64,000 nt of DNA. Origin: CAUTUX01 sp963542015 (GTDB lineage: Bacteria; Bacillota; Clostridia; Christensenellales; CAG-917). Location of the stretch: assembly GCA_963542015.1 (NCBI GenBank), contig CAUTUX010000005.1:1-64000 (forward strand), written 5' to 3'. The notes under the pieces are model-generated. The model was not told where the DNA came from, did not search any database, and saw only the letters and a program-made list of their open reading frames with translations. This document shows, piece by piece, positions 25,429 through 33,740 of this stretch. Made by a program: the position numbers and the translations under genes. Position 1 is the stretch's first letter. The number at the start of each line of letters is the position of its first letter.

Positions 25429-25899
25429 ATGCCAAGAAGAAGCGGCGTTCCAAAGAGAGACGTGTTGCCAGATCCAATATTTAACAGCAAAACTGTAACA
25501 AAGTTGGTTAATCAAGTAATGTTGGATGGAAAAAAGGGAATAGCTCAAAAAATAGTATATGAAGCATTCGAAACAGCAGAGAAAAAATTATCAGTAAAAG
25601 CAATAGATATATTTGAAAAGGCATTGGACAATGTTAGACCAGTACTTGAAGTAAAAGCAAGAAGAGTTGGCGGTTCTACATATCAAGTTCCAATGGAAAT
25701 AAAAGAAGATAGAAGACAAACACTTGCAATTCGTTGGATTGTTGATTTTGCAAGAAAAAGAAGCGAAAGAACAATGATGGAGAGACTTTCTGGTGAATTG
25801 ATAGATGCATATAACGAAACAGGTGGATCTGTTAAGAAGAAAGAGGAAATGCATCGTATGGCAGAAGCAAATAAGGCATTTGCACATTTCAGGTGGTAA
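25429..25899 (+). CDS. rpsG: 30S ribosomal protein S7
   Basis: The 156-residue protein starts PRRSGVPKRDVLPDP and holds KLVNQVMLDGKKG, RPVLEVKARRVGGSTYQVP and KKEEMHRMAEANKAFAHFRW, all typical of bacterial S7. It organises the 3' major domain of 16S rRNA and lines the E site. The start has AGGAGG. It ends 2 bp before the fusA start codon and is co-transcribed with rpsL and fusA. Confidence 0.99.
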   Translation: MPRRSGVPKRDVLPDPIFNSKTVTKLVNQVMLDGKKGIAQKIVYEAFETAEKKLSVKAIDIFEKALDNVRPVLEVKARRVGGSTYQVPMEIKEDRRQTLAIRWIVDFARKRSERTMMERLSGELIDAYNETGGSVKKKEEMHRMAEANKAFAHFRW

Positions 25900-25901
25900 C
25901 C

Positions 25902-27983
25902 ATGAGAGAATACTCATTAGATAATGTAAGAAATATTGGAATCATGGCACATATAGATGCCGGAAAAACAACAACCACAGAGCGTATTCTTTTTTATACA
26001 GGTGTTAACAGAAAATTGGGTGAAACACATGATGGTTCTGCAACAATGGACTTCATGGATCAAGAGAGAGAAAGAGGAATAACGATTGCTTCTGCAGCAA
26101 CAACAGCAACATGGAAAGGACACCAAATTAATATTATTGATACCCCAGGACACGTTGACTTCACAGTTGAGGTTGAAAGAAGCCTGAGAGTTTTGGATGG
26201 AGCTGTTGCAGTATTTTGTGCAAAGGGTGGAGTTGAAGCTCAGAGTGAAAATGTATGGAGACAGGCAAATACATATAAAGTTCCAAGAATTGCATTCGTA
26301 AACAAAATGGATATGAATGGGGCAAACTTTGACAATGTTCTCAAAGCAATGAAAGAAAGACTTGGAGCAAAGACAGTTGTTTGTGCGTTACCAATTGGGC
26401 AAGAAAGTGATTTTGAAGCTGTTATAGACATAATGAAGATGAAAGCACTTTACTTCAGTGAAGCCGACAAAGGTGTAACAATTGAAGAAAAAGAAATCCC
26501 AGCAGCGTATAAAGCAAAAGCGGAAGCAGCAAGAAAAGCATTAATAGAGGCAGCTGCAGATTTTGATGAAGCATTGTTTGAAAAAGTTGTAATGGAAGAT
26601 TATGACTCTATAACAAACGAAGAAGTTGAAAAAGCATTAAGAAAAGGTACGATTGACATGCAGATAACACCTGTTTTCTGCGGTTCATCATACAAGAACA
26701 AGGGTGTACAACTAATGCTCGATGGCGTTGTTAAGTACTTGCCAAGCCCACTCGATGTTGGAGAGATTAAAGGAATAAATCCAAAGACAGAAGAGGAAGA
26801 GGTAAGGAAGCCAGACGACAAGGATTCATTCTCAGCATTGGTATTTAAGATTGTAACTGACCCATATGTAGGAAAGTTATCATTTATTAGAATTTATTCA
26901 GGAACATTGGCAGTTGGCTCAAGTGTATACAATTCAAAGAAAGCTCAAATGGAAAGAATTGGTAGAATTGTAAGAATACATGCAGATAATAGAACAGATA
27001 TCGAAGAAGCATATGCTGGAGATATTGTTGCAATAGTTGGGTTAAAGATTAGCACAACAGGTGAAACACTGTGTGATAAAGCAAAACCAATTGCATTGGA
27101 AAGTATGGTATTTCCAGATCCTGTTATCAAAGTTGCAATTGAACCAAAGACAAAAGCAAGCCAGGAAAAGATGGCGAACGCAATTGTTAAGTTACAAGAA
27201 GAAGATCCAACATTTAGAGCATATACAGATAAAGAGACAGGGCAGACAATTATCGCTGGAATGGGAGAACTCCACCTTGACATTATAGTGGATAGAATGT
27301 TCAGAGAATTCAAGGTTGAGGCGAATGTTGGACAGCCACAAGTAAGCTATAAAGAAACAATTAGAAAATCAGCACAGGCAGAAGGAAAGTATATCAGACA
27401 GAGCGGTGGACATGGTCAGTATGGTCATTGCGTAATTGTCCTTGAACCAAATGAAGGTAAAGGATATGAATTTACAAATGAAACAGTTGGCGGAATCATA
27501 CCAAAAGAATTTGCAAATGCTATAAATGAAGGGATAAAAGATGCATGCAAGTCTGGTGTTTTAGCTGGATATGATACAGTTGACTTTAAAGTTAAAGTTA
27601 TTGATGGAAGCACACACGAGGTAGATAGCTCAGAAATGGCATTTAAAATTGCTGGTTCTATGGCATTTAGAGCAGCAGCAGAAAAAGCAAATCCAGTTCT
27701 TTTAGAACCAATTATGAAAGTTGAGGTAAAAACTCCAGATGATTATCTTGGTGATGTTATGAAGAGTATTACTGGAAGAAGAGGTTCGGTAAAGGGAATT
27801 GAAGCAATCGGAGGATCTCAAGTTGTTGAGAGTGATGTCCCATTATCAGAAATGTTCGGATACGCAACAGCATTAAGAAGTGTAACTCAGGGCAGAGCGT
27901 CATTTACAATGATATTTGATAGATATGCTGAAGTTCCAAAGAATGTTGCTGAAAAAATAATACAGACAGGTGCAAAGAAGTAA
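25902..27983 (+). CDS. fusA: Elongation factor G
   Basis: The protein has 693 residues. Domain I carries the GTPase motifs AHIDAGKTTTTERIL (G1), RGITI (G2 region), DTPGHVDF (G3) and NKMD (G4). Domains II to V follow, including GGHGQYGHC in domain IV and GDVMKSITGRRG in domain V. It drives translocation and ribosome recycling. The true start is ATG at 25902 with AGGTGG upstream; an in-frame GTG at 25893 overlaps the rpsG end. It is a conventional single copy here. Confidence 0.98.
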   Translation: MREYSLDNVRNIGIMAHIDAGKTTTTERILFYTGVNRKLGETHDGSATMDFMDQERERGITIASAATTATWKGHQINIIDTPGHVDFTVEVERSLRVLDGAVAVFCAKGGVEAQSENVWRQANTYKVPRIAFVNKMDMNGANFDNVLKAMKERLGAKTVVCALPIGQESDFEAVIDIMKMKALYFSEADKGVTIEEKEIPAAYKAKAEAARKALIEAAADFDEALFEKVVMEDYDSITNEEVEKALRKGTIDMQITPVFCGSSYKNKGVQLMLDGVVKYLPSPLDVGEIKGINPKTEEEEVRKPDDKDSFSALVFKIVTDPYVGKLSFIRIYSGTLAVGSSVYNSKKAQMERIGRIVRIHADNRTDIEEAYAGDIVAIVGLKISTTGETLCDKAKPIALESMVFPDPVIKVAIEPKTKASQEKMANAIVKLQEEDPTFRAYTDKETGQTIIAGMGELHLDIIVDRMFREFKVEANVGQPQVSYKETIRKSAQAEGKYIRQSGGHGQYGHCVIVLEPNEGKGYEFTNETVGGIIPKEFANAINEGIKDACKSGVLAGYDTVDFKVKVIDGSTHEVDSSEMAFKIAGSMAFRAAAEKANPVLLEPIMKVEVKTPDDYLGDVMKSITGRRGSVKGIEAIGGSQVVESDVPLSEMFGYATALRSVTQGRASFTMIFDRYAEVPKNVAEKIIQTGAKK

Positions 27984-27988
27984 AAGAT

Positions 27989-28018
27989 TTGTTGCAATAT
28001 TGTCTTGTATGATATAAT
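27989..28018 (+). promoter_or_regulatory. tuf promoter
   Basis: TATAAT (28013-28018) is preceded by a TGA extension (28010-28012), and TTGTTG lies at 27989-27994 with an 18-bp spacer. The start codon is about 45 nt downstream with a GGAGGA site. It gives tuf expression independent of the rpsL promoter. Confidence 0.65.
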
Positions 28019-28064
28019 CTAAAAACGATTAAAAATATATAAATAAATTGGAGGAAATTTAAAA

Positions 28065-29270
28065 ATGGCAAAAGCTAAATTTGAAAGAACAAAACCACAC
28101 ATTAACATTGGTACAATTGGACACGTTGACCATGGTAAGACAACCCTTACAGCAGCATTGACAATGTACAGTGCATCAAAGGGTGGTGCTCAGATCATGA
28201 AGTATGATGAAATTGATAAGGCACCTGAAGAAAAGGCAAGAGGAATCACGATAAGCACATCTCACGTAGAATATGAGACACCAAATCGTCACTATGCACA
28301 CGTTGACTGTCCTGGACACGCTGACTATGTTAAAAACATGATCACTGGTGCTGCACAGATGGACGGAGCAATCTTAGTTGTTGCTGCATCTGATGGACCA
28401 ATGCCACAAACTCGTGAGCACATCTTGTTGGCAAGACAGGTTGGAGTTCCATATATCATTGTTTTCATGAACAAATGTGATCAGGTTGATGATCCTGAAT
28501 TGTTAGAACTTGTTGAGATGGAGATCCGTGATTTATTAACAGAATATGATTTCCCTGGTGACAAGACACCTATCATCAAAGGTTCTGCATTAAAAGCTAT
28601 GGAAGCAGGTCTTGCAGGAAAGTGGGACGATCCAGCATTCAAACCAATTGAAGAGTTGTTAAGTGCTGTTGATAGCTATATCCCAAATCCAAAGAGAGAT
28701 ACAGATAAACCATTCCTTATGCCTGTAGAAGATGTATTCACAATCACAGGACGTGGAACAGTTGCAACAGGAAGAGTTGAAAGAGGAACACTTAAAGTTG
28801 GTGACAAAGTTGAGTTAGTTGGTCTTTCAACAGAAAAGAAAGAAACAACAGTAACAGGAATTGAAATGTTTAGAAAGATGTTGGACTTTGCAGAAGGCGG
28901 AGACAATATTGGGGCATTGTTACGTGGTATTCAGAGAGAAGATATCCAGAGAGGACAAGTTCTTGCAAAACCAGGTACAATCCAACCACACACAACATTT
29001 ACAAGTCAGGTTTACGTATTAACAAAGGAAGAAGGTGGAAGACATACTCCATTCTTAAATGGTTATCGTCCGCAGTTCTATTTCAGAACAACCGATGTTA
29101 CAGGAACAATCACACTTCCAAAAGATAAGGAAATGGTTATGCCTGGTGACCATATTGATATGGAAATCAAGTTAATCACACCAATTGCTATAGAAGAAGG
29201 ACTTCGTTTTGCTATCCGTGAAGGTGGTAGAACAGTTGGTTCAGGTGTTGTTTCAAAAATTATTGAATAA
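28065..29270 (+). CDS. tuf: Elongation factor Tu
   Basis: The 401-residue protein has GHVDHGKTTLTAAL (G1), EKARGITI (G2), DCPGHADYV (G3), MNKCD (G4) and GSALKAM (G5), then domains II and III. It delivers aminoacyl-tRNA to the ribosome. The codon use is that of a highly expressed gene. It has its own promoter and is followed by an inverted repeat before rpmG. Confidence 0.99.
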   Translation: MAKAKFERTKPHINIGTIGHVDHGKTTLTAALTMYSASKGGAQIMKYDEIDKAPEEKARGITISTSHVEYETPNRHYAHVDCPGHADYVKNMITGAAQMDGAILVVAASDGPMPQTREHILLARQVGVPYIIVFMNKCDQVDDPELLELVEMEIRDLLTEYDFPGDKTPIIKGSALKAMEAGLAGKWDDPAFKPIEELLSAVDSYIPNPKRDTDKPFLMPVEDVFTITGRGTVATGRVERGTLKVGDKVELVGLSTEKKETTVTGIEMFRKMLDFAEGGDNIGALLRGIQREDIQRGQVLAKPGTIQPHTTFTSQVYVLTKEEGGRHTPFLNGYRPQFYFRTTDVTGTITLPKDKEMVMPGDHIDMEIKLITPIAIEEGLRFAIREGGRTVGSGVVSKIIE

Positions 29271-29311
29271 GATTTGTAAGTAGTATTTTAAAAGAGCGGA
29301 AATAAGACAAA

Positions 29312-29349
29312 TGTAAAATTTTCACACATATTTTGTGTGAAAATTTACA
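29312..29349. repeat. Long inverted repeat between tuf and rpmG
   Basis: TGTAAAATTTTCACACA (29312-29328) pairs with TGTGTGAAAATTTACA (29334-29349) around a 5-nt loop, with one bulged A. There is no U-run after it on the plus strand. It may act as an attenuator, an RNA-processing site, or an operator. Confidence 0.75.
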
Positions 29350-29368
29350 CAAGTCAAGGGAGACGATC

Positions 29369-29533
29369 ATGGCGGGAAAGGACGCAAGAATTAGAATAAC
29401 ACTTGCATGTACTGAGTGTAAGCAGAGAAATTACGAACAGAAGAAAAACAAACAAACTCATCCAGATAGAATGGAGATGAAGAAGTATTGTAGGTTCTGT
29501 AAAAAGCATACTCTGCATAGAGAAACAAAGTAG
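29369..29533 (+). CDS. rpmG: 50S ribosomal protein L33
   Basis: This is the 54-residue zinc-binding form: ACTEC and YCRFC supply four cysteines, and HRETK closes the protein. I place the start at 29369 (MAGKDARIRI, with GGGAGA upstream); the frame is open earlier to 29333, within the inverted repeat. It heads the secE-nusG cluster, as is common in Firmicutes. Confidence 0.96.
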   Translation: MAGKDARIRITLACTECKQRNYEQKKNKQTHPDRMEMKKYCRFCKKHTLHRETK

Positions 29534-29545
29534 TTTGGTAAGTAG

Positions 29546-29962
29546 ATGTCTAAAAAGAACAAGCAACAAACAAATGAAGCTGATGTTATAGTAGAAGAAG
29601 TAGCTGTTGAAGAAACGGTAGAACCTACTGTTGAAGAAAAACCTAAAAAACAGAAGGCTGCATTTCAAAGTGAAAATATTAAGGTAGAAGAAAAGAAACA
29701 AAAAGTAGTCGCCGATAAAAATACCAACAAAAAGAAAAAGGGCGAGAAGAAACCAAATATTTTTGTAAGAATGGGCAAAGGAGCTAAGAATACATTTTCA
29801 GAGTTGAAAAGAGTTACATGGCCAAAGCCTAAAGAAGTATTTAAAAACAGCTTAGTCGTTTTAATAGTAGTTTTAATTTTCTTCTTAATATTATTACTTA
29901 TTGACTTTGTTCTTGGTGGATTGTTAAGTTTGCTACTTACAGGTAACTGGACAAATTTTTAA
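29546..29962 (+). CDS. secE: Preprotein translocase subunit SecE
   Basis: The 138-residue protein has a long acidic and lysine-rich N-terminal extension (about 1-75), then the conserved amphipathic helix FSELKRVTWPKPKEVFKNS and one membrane helix (about 110-132). Only the last 60 or so residues match minimal bacterial SecE, which is about that length. It clamps SecY in the translocon. The SD (GGTAAG) is weak. It lies 12 bp after rpmG and 19 bp before nusG. Confidence 0.95.
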   Translation: MSKKNKQQTNEADVIVEEVAVEETVEPTVEEKPKKQKAAFQSENIKVEEKKQKVVADKNTNKKKKGEKKPNIFVRMGKGAKNTFSELKRVTWPKPKEVFKNSLVVLIVVLIFFLILLLIDFVLGGLLSLLLTGNWTNF

Positions 29963-29981
29963 ATAGTATCGTAGGAGAAAG

Positions 29982-30524
29982 ATGAGTCAGACAATAACAG
30001 AAGAAAAGCCACAATGGTATATTCTGCATGTTTATTCAGGATACGAGTCTATAGTTGAAAAAGACTTGAGAAATATGGTTGCAAATAACAATTTGAGCGA
30101 TCAGATTGTTGATATTAAAGTTCCTGAAGTTAGAAGCATAGATGAATCATCTGGCAAGAAAAAACAAGTAACCCAAAAGAAGTTCCCTACATATGTATTT
30201 ATTAAAATGATTTATTCAAGTCACATATGGTATTTGATTACTCAGACAAGAGGAGTAACGGGGTTTGTAGGACCAAAAGGTAGACCATTACCATTGCGTG
30301 ATGAAGAAGTTAAAAGAATGGAGTTGGAAGCTGTTGAAATAGAGAATATCGACATGAAGGTTGGGGATCTTGTAAGAGTAAACAGCGGAGTTTTGGCTGA
30401 CAATATAGGATGCATTAAGAGCATTAATGAATCTAAGCAAACAGTTAAAATATCAATTGATTTCTTTGGAAAAGAAACAAATGTGGAATTAAGTTTTTCA
30501 CAAATTGACGCACTTCATGTATAA
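29982..30524 (+). CDS. nusG: Transcription termination/antitermination factor NusG
   Basis: The 180-residue protein begins WYILHVYSGYE, has the FPTYVFIKM strand and TRGVTGFVGPKGRPLPL of the NGN domain, and ends in the KOW domain (VGDLVRVNSG, then FGKETNVELSFSQID). It binds RNA polymerase and modulates pausing. The place in rpmG-secE-nusG-rplK is conserved in bacteria. Confidence 0.98.
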   Translation: MSQTITEEKPQWYILHVYSGYESIVEKDLRNMVANNNLSDQIVDIKVPEVRSIDESSGKKKQVTQKKFPTYVFIKMIYSSHIWYLITQTRGVTGFVGPKGRPLPLRDEEVKRMELEAVEIENIDMKVGDLVRVNSGVLADNIGCIKSINESKQTVKISIDFFGKETNVELSFSQIDALHV

Positions 30525-30627
30525 TTGAAAAACGATATAAGGCAAGTTCGCAAGAATTAGTTTTATTGGGAGTGGGAGAGTGTAAATCTATTCATGCACT
30601 CGTGTAACCACACTAGTCGGAGGATTT
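30525..30627 (+). promoter_or_regulatory. Leader before rplK
   Basis: The segment GGGAGTGGGAGAGTG (about 30569-30583) can pair with GCACTC and ACCACACT downstream (about 30596-30614), giving a stem just before the GGAGGA site of rplK. A similar GTGGGAG...ACCACA structure precedes rplK in many Firmicutes and may be the L1 autoregulation site. The link is inference. Confidence 0.45.
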
Positions 30628-31053
30628 ATGGCTAAGAAGATCACAGCAGTTGTAAAACTGCAGTTACCAGCCGGTAAAGCAACACCAGGACCACCAGTAG
30701 GTTCAACACTGGGACCATATGGAATTAATTTACCTGGTTTAACAAAAGAATTTAATGAGAAGACAGCAAAGCAAATAGGGTTAATCATCCCAGTTGTCAT
30801 CACGATTTATCAAGATCGTACTTTTTCACTGGTATATAAGACTCCACCAGCACCAGTTTTAATTAAAAAAGCATGTGAAATAGAAAAGGCATCTGCAGTT
30901 CCAAATAAGGATAAGGTTGCAAAAATTTCTATTTCTAAGGTAAAAGAAATTGCTGAAATGAAGATGGGTGACTTAAATGCAGCATCAGTTGAAGCAGCGA
31001 TGGAAATGATTAAGGGTACCGCAAGAAGTATGGGTATCGTTGTTGAGGGTTAG
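30628..31053 (+). CDS. rplK: 50S ribosomal protein L11
   Basis: The 141-residue protein has KITAVVKLQLPAGKATPGPP, GSTLGPYGINLPGLTKEFN, and TARSMGIVVEG. It binds the GTPase-associated region of 23S rRNA. Start ATG has GGAGGA. It is followed by rplA with an 8-bp gap, in the normal order. Confidence 0.98.
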   Translation: MAKKITAVVKLQLPAGKATPGPPVGSTLGPYGINLPGLTKEFNEKTAKQIGLIIPVVITIYQDRTFSLVYKTPPAPVLIKKACEIEKASAVPNKDKVAKISISKVKEIAEMKMGDLNAASVEAAMEMIKGTARSMGIVVEG

Positions 31054-31061
31054 GAGGAAGT

Positions 31062-31748
31062 ATGAAGAGAGGAAAAAATTACGTAGATTCTAAAAAACTG
31101 ATTGACCCATCCAAGCTGTATGAAGGGAAAGAAGCAATTGAATTATTAATACAGACAGCAAAATCAAAATTTGATGAAACAATGGAACTTCATGCAAAAC
31201 TCGGTGTAGATCCAAGACACGCCGATCAACAGGTAAGAGGAGTTGTTGTTCTTCCTAACGGAACAGGTAAGAAAGTTAGAGTGCTCGCAATTGTTAAGGG
31301 AGAAAATATTGCAATAGCAAAAGAAGCAGGAGCAGATTTTGCTGGTGCAGAAGAGATGGTTGAAAAGATTCAGAAAGAAAACTGGTTTGATTATGATGTT
31401 ATCGTAACAACTCCAGATATGATGGGACTCATCGGTAGATTAGGTAAAGTATTAGGACCAAAGGGATTAATGCCAAATCCAAAATCAGGCACAGTTTCAC
31501 CAGATATTAAGAAGGCAGTATCTGATATTAAAGCAGGTAAGGTTGAATACAGGGTTGATAAACAAGCAATTATCCATGTACCATTTGGGAAAAAGTCATT
31601 TGGTGTAGACAAGTTGCTCGAAAACTATGAAACACTTATGGAAGCAATAGTAAAGGCAAAGCCAGTTGCTTCAAAAGGAATATACTTAAGGTCTCTATAC
31701 ATAACATCAACAATGGGACCAAGTATAAGGACAACATTTAAAATATAG
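31062..31748 (+). CDS. rplA: 50S ribosomal protein L1
   Basis: The 228-residue protein carries the L1 blocks GVDPRHADQQVRG, VLPNGTGKKVRV, IGRLGKVLGPKGLMPNPKSG and a C-terminal YLRSLYITSTMGPS. It forms the L1 stalk and represses its own rplK-rplA mRNA in model species. Start ATG has GGAGGAAG upstream. Confidence 0.98.
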   Translation: MKRGKNYVDSKKLIDPSKLYEGKEAIELLIQTAKSKFDETMELHAKLGVDPRHADQQVRGVVVLPNGTGKKVRVLAIVKGENIAIAKEAGADFAGAEEMVEKIQKENWFDYDVIVTTPDMMGLIGRLGKVLGPKGLMPNPKSGTVSPDIKKAVSDIKAGKVEYRVDKQAIIHVPFGKKSFGVDKLLENYETLMEAIVKAKPVASKGIYLRSLYITSTMGPSIRTTFKI

Positions 31749-31759
31749 TAAAATAAGGG

Positions 31760-31925
31760 CAATAGTGTTTGACAGTAGTCAAAACTGTTTGATAATATTG
31801 CTTTATTCCAAAGACAGCAAGTGGTGTAAACCGTAACTGTATACTTGCCGAGGATGAACTAAAGATTGGATAATATTTAGCGTCATTCTCAAAAGGAATG
31901 ACGTTATTAATTTATAAGGAGGCAA
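31760..31925 (+). ncRNA. L10 leader of the rplJ-rplL operon, with attenuator hairpin
   Basis: The region holds the conserved L10-leader block: CCAAAGACAGCAAGTGG (about 31818-31834), matched by ACTTGCCGAGGATGAA, which forms the L10(L12)4-binding kink-turn stem. Downstream CGTCATTC (31881-31888) pairs with GAATGACG (31896-31903), followed by TTATTAATTT, a likely terminator or attenuator just before the rplJ start. This fits autoregulation by the L10-L12 complex as known in Firmicutes. Confidence 0.9.
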
Positions 31926-31927
31926 AA

Positions 31928-32425
31928 ATGGCAGCAACAGCGATAATAGAAGAGAAAGCCAAACAGGTTGAAGAAATTAAGCAGAAAATTCAAGCAGCAA
32001 AATCAATTGTTCTTGTTGACTATATGGGCTTAACAGTATCTGAAGATACAGAGCTCAGAAAAGACATGAGAGCAAACAAATGTGAGTATGGCGTTTTAAA
32101 GAACAGACTTGTTAAGAAAGCATTTAATGATTTAGGTATGACACAGTTTGATGAGGCGTTGAACGGACCAACAGCAGTAGCATTTTCAAATTATGATGAA
32201 GTAGCACCTGCAAAAACAATTGCAACAGCAATGGGCAAGTTCAATAAAATAGCTATCAAGTGTGGAATGATTGAAGGCGAGTTCATGGATGATCGTAAGA
32301 TCAAACAAATATCAGAAATCCCATCAAAAGAAATATTGCTTGCTAAAATGCTTGGTAGCATGCAGGCACCAATATCAAAGCTTGCAATTTGCTTAAATAA
32401 AATTGCAGAACAAAAACAACAATAA
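31928..32425 (+). CDS. rplJ: 50S ribosomal protein L10
   Basis: The 165-residue protein has IEEKAKQVEEIKQKIQAAKS, VDYMGLTVSEDTELRK, YGVLKNRLVKKAF and GPTAVAF, ending with the helix that carries L7/L12 dimers. The start is ATG 31928 with AAGGAGG; the frame opens 10 codons earlier, inside the attenuator hairpin. It is co-transcribed with rplL. Confidence 0.98.
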   Translation: MAATAIIEEKAKQVEEIKQKIQAAKSIVLVDYMGLTVSEDTELRKDMRANKCEYGVLKNRLVKKAFNDLGMTQFDEALNGPTAVAFSNYDEVAPAKTIATAMGKFNKIAIKCGMIEGEFMDDRKIKQISEIPSKEILLAKMLGSMQAPISKLAICLNKIAEQKQQ

Positions 32426-32445
32426 AAAATAAAGGAGAAATAGAA

Positions 32446-32817
32446 ATGGCAGATTTAAATAAGTTAATGGAAGAAATTAAGAAGATGACAGTATTGGAAC
32501 TCTCGGGTTTTGTTAAACAGCTTGAGGAAGAGTTCGGTGTAAGTGCAGCGGCTCCAGTAGCAGCAGTAGGTGCAGCGGCAGCAAGTGGTCCAGCAGAAGA
32601 AGAAAAGACAGAGTTTGATGTTATCCTTAAAGAAGTTGGAGCAAACAAAGTACAGGTTATTAAGGCAGTTAAAGATGCAACTGGACTTGGACTTGTTGAA
32701 GCAAAAGGAATTGTTGATGGAGCACCTAAGGCAGTTAAAGAAGGTATTTCAAAAGAAGATGCTGAAGCTTTGGCAGCTAAACTTAAAGAAGCTGGTGCTG
32801 TAGCGGAAATAAAATAA
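32446..32817 (+). CDS. rplL: 50S ribosomal protein L7/L12
   Basis: The 123-residue protein has the N-terminal dimer domain, an alanine-rich hinge (about 35-50), and the C-terminal factor-binding domain with EKTEFDVILKEVGANKVQVI and GLGLVEAKGIVDGAPKAVKE. It recruits translation factors. It is followed by a strong terminator and not by rpoB. Confidence 0.99.
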   Translation: MADLNKLMEEIKKMTVLELSGFVKQLEEEFGVSAAAPVAAVGAAAASGPAEEEKTEFDVILKEVGANKVQVIKAVKDATGLGLVEAKGIVDGAPKAVKEGISKEDAEALAAKLKEAGAVAEIK

Positions 32818-32843
32818 CTTTTCTAAAACAATACAATTAAATA

Positions 32844-32870
32844 AAGAGCCACCAAAAGAGTGGCTTTTTT
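32844..32870 (+). terminator. Terminator after rplL
   Basis: AGCCAC (32847-32852) pairs with GTGGCT (32860-32865), followed by a run of T. It closes the ribosomal-protein operon. Confidence 0.9.
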
Positions 32871-33036
32871 AAGTTAAGTGTAGCAAGTGCATGTTGCAAA
32901 CAAGTTAAGTAAATAGTTGACATTCTTAACTTTTTGTGAGAAATTAGTATTTACAAAGTGTTTGGATTTGTCTAAGAGAAATCAAGACGCAGGGTGGCTC
33001 CTGTTATCCAAATTAAAAACATATATGAGGTGAAAT

Positions 33037-33582
33037 ATGAAAAAGTATATTTGTTCAGTATGCGGTTATGTTCATGAGGGAGATGAAGCTCCTGAAAGAT
33101 GTCCACAATGTAAGGCTCCAAAGTCTAAATTTAAAGAAGTAGAAGAGAATCAGAAAATGTGGGCAGCGGAACATGTTATTGGAGTTGCTAAAGGAGTTCC
33201 TGCGGAAATCATGGATGGTCTTAAAGCAAACTTTGAAGGCGAATGCACAGAAGTTGGAATGTATCTTGCAATGGCAAGAGCTGCTCACAGAGAGGGATAT
33301 CCTGAAATAGGGATGTATTACGAGAAGGCTGCACTTGAAGAAGCTGACCACGCATCTAGATTCTGCGAGATGATTGGGGATATGGTTTCTCCATCAACAA
33401 AGAAAAATCTTGAAGCACGAGTTGCCGCAGAATATGGTGCAACACAAGGCAAATTTGATTTGGCAAAAAAAGCAAAAGAATTAAATTTAGATGCAATCCA
33501 TGATAGTGTACATGAAATGGCTAGAGACGAAGCTAGACATGGTAAGGCATTTGAAGGTTTGCTAAATAGATATTTCAAATAA
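33037..33582 (+). CDS. Reverse rubrerythrin (N-terminal rubredoxin, C-terminal ferritin-like)
   Basis: The 181-residue protein has the rubredoxin Fe(Cys)4 site at the N-terminus (C6-x2-C9 and C22-x2-C25), then a four-helix diiron domain with EGECTEVGMY, EKAALEEADHASRF and a final EMARDEARHG. Domain order is the reverse of classical rubrerythrin. Reverse rubrerythrins in clostridia reduce hydrogen peroxide with NADH through partner proteins. It is monocistronic, with its SD (GAGGTG) just upstream. Confidence 0.95.
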   Translation: MKKYICSVCGYVHEGDEAPERCPQCKAPKSKFKEVEENQKMWAAEHVIGVAKGVPAEIMDGLKANFEGECTEVGMYLAMARAAHREGYPEIGMYYEKAALEEADHASRFCEMIGDMVSPSTKKNLEARVAAEYGATQGKFDLAKKAKELNLDAIHDSVHEMARDEARHGKAFEGLLNRYFK

Positions 33583-33676
33583 ATTAGCCAAAAAAACAAT
33601 AACATAGACGGCAAAATAACATGTCGGTGAAAAGATCTGTTTAACGGATAAAAGACAGCCCCCGCCAACTTTTATG

Positions 33677-33705
33677 TTGGAAAAAAGGGGGCATAATGTT
33701 ATACT
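33677..33705 (+). promoter_or_regulatory. Promoter of the decarboxylase operon, overlapping a hairpin
   Basis: TTGGAA (33677-33682) and TATACT (33700-33705) are 17 bp apart. The -35 lies inside a hairpin sequence: GCCCCC and CCAAC (33658-33669) pair with GTTGG (33676-33680) and GGGGGC (33687-33692). There is no U-run, so the repeat may be an operator. The GGGGG site for the next gene is at 33732-33736. Confidence 0.55.
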
Positions 33706-33740
33706 CTTAATTGTTTTCAAAGGCATTATGAGGGGGAAAT

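Noticed and set aside
33658..33692. Terminator for the reverse rubrerythrin gene
   Set aside because: The stem is strong but there is no U-run, and it overlaps the next promoter. I list it as part of the promoter.
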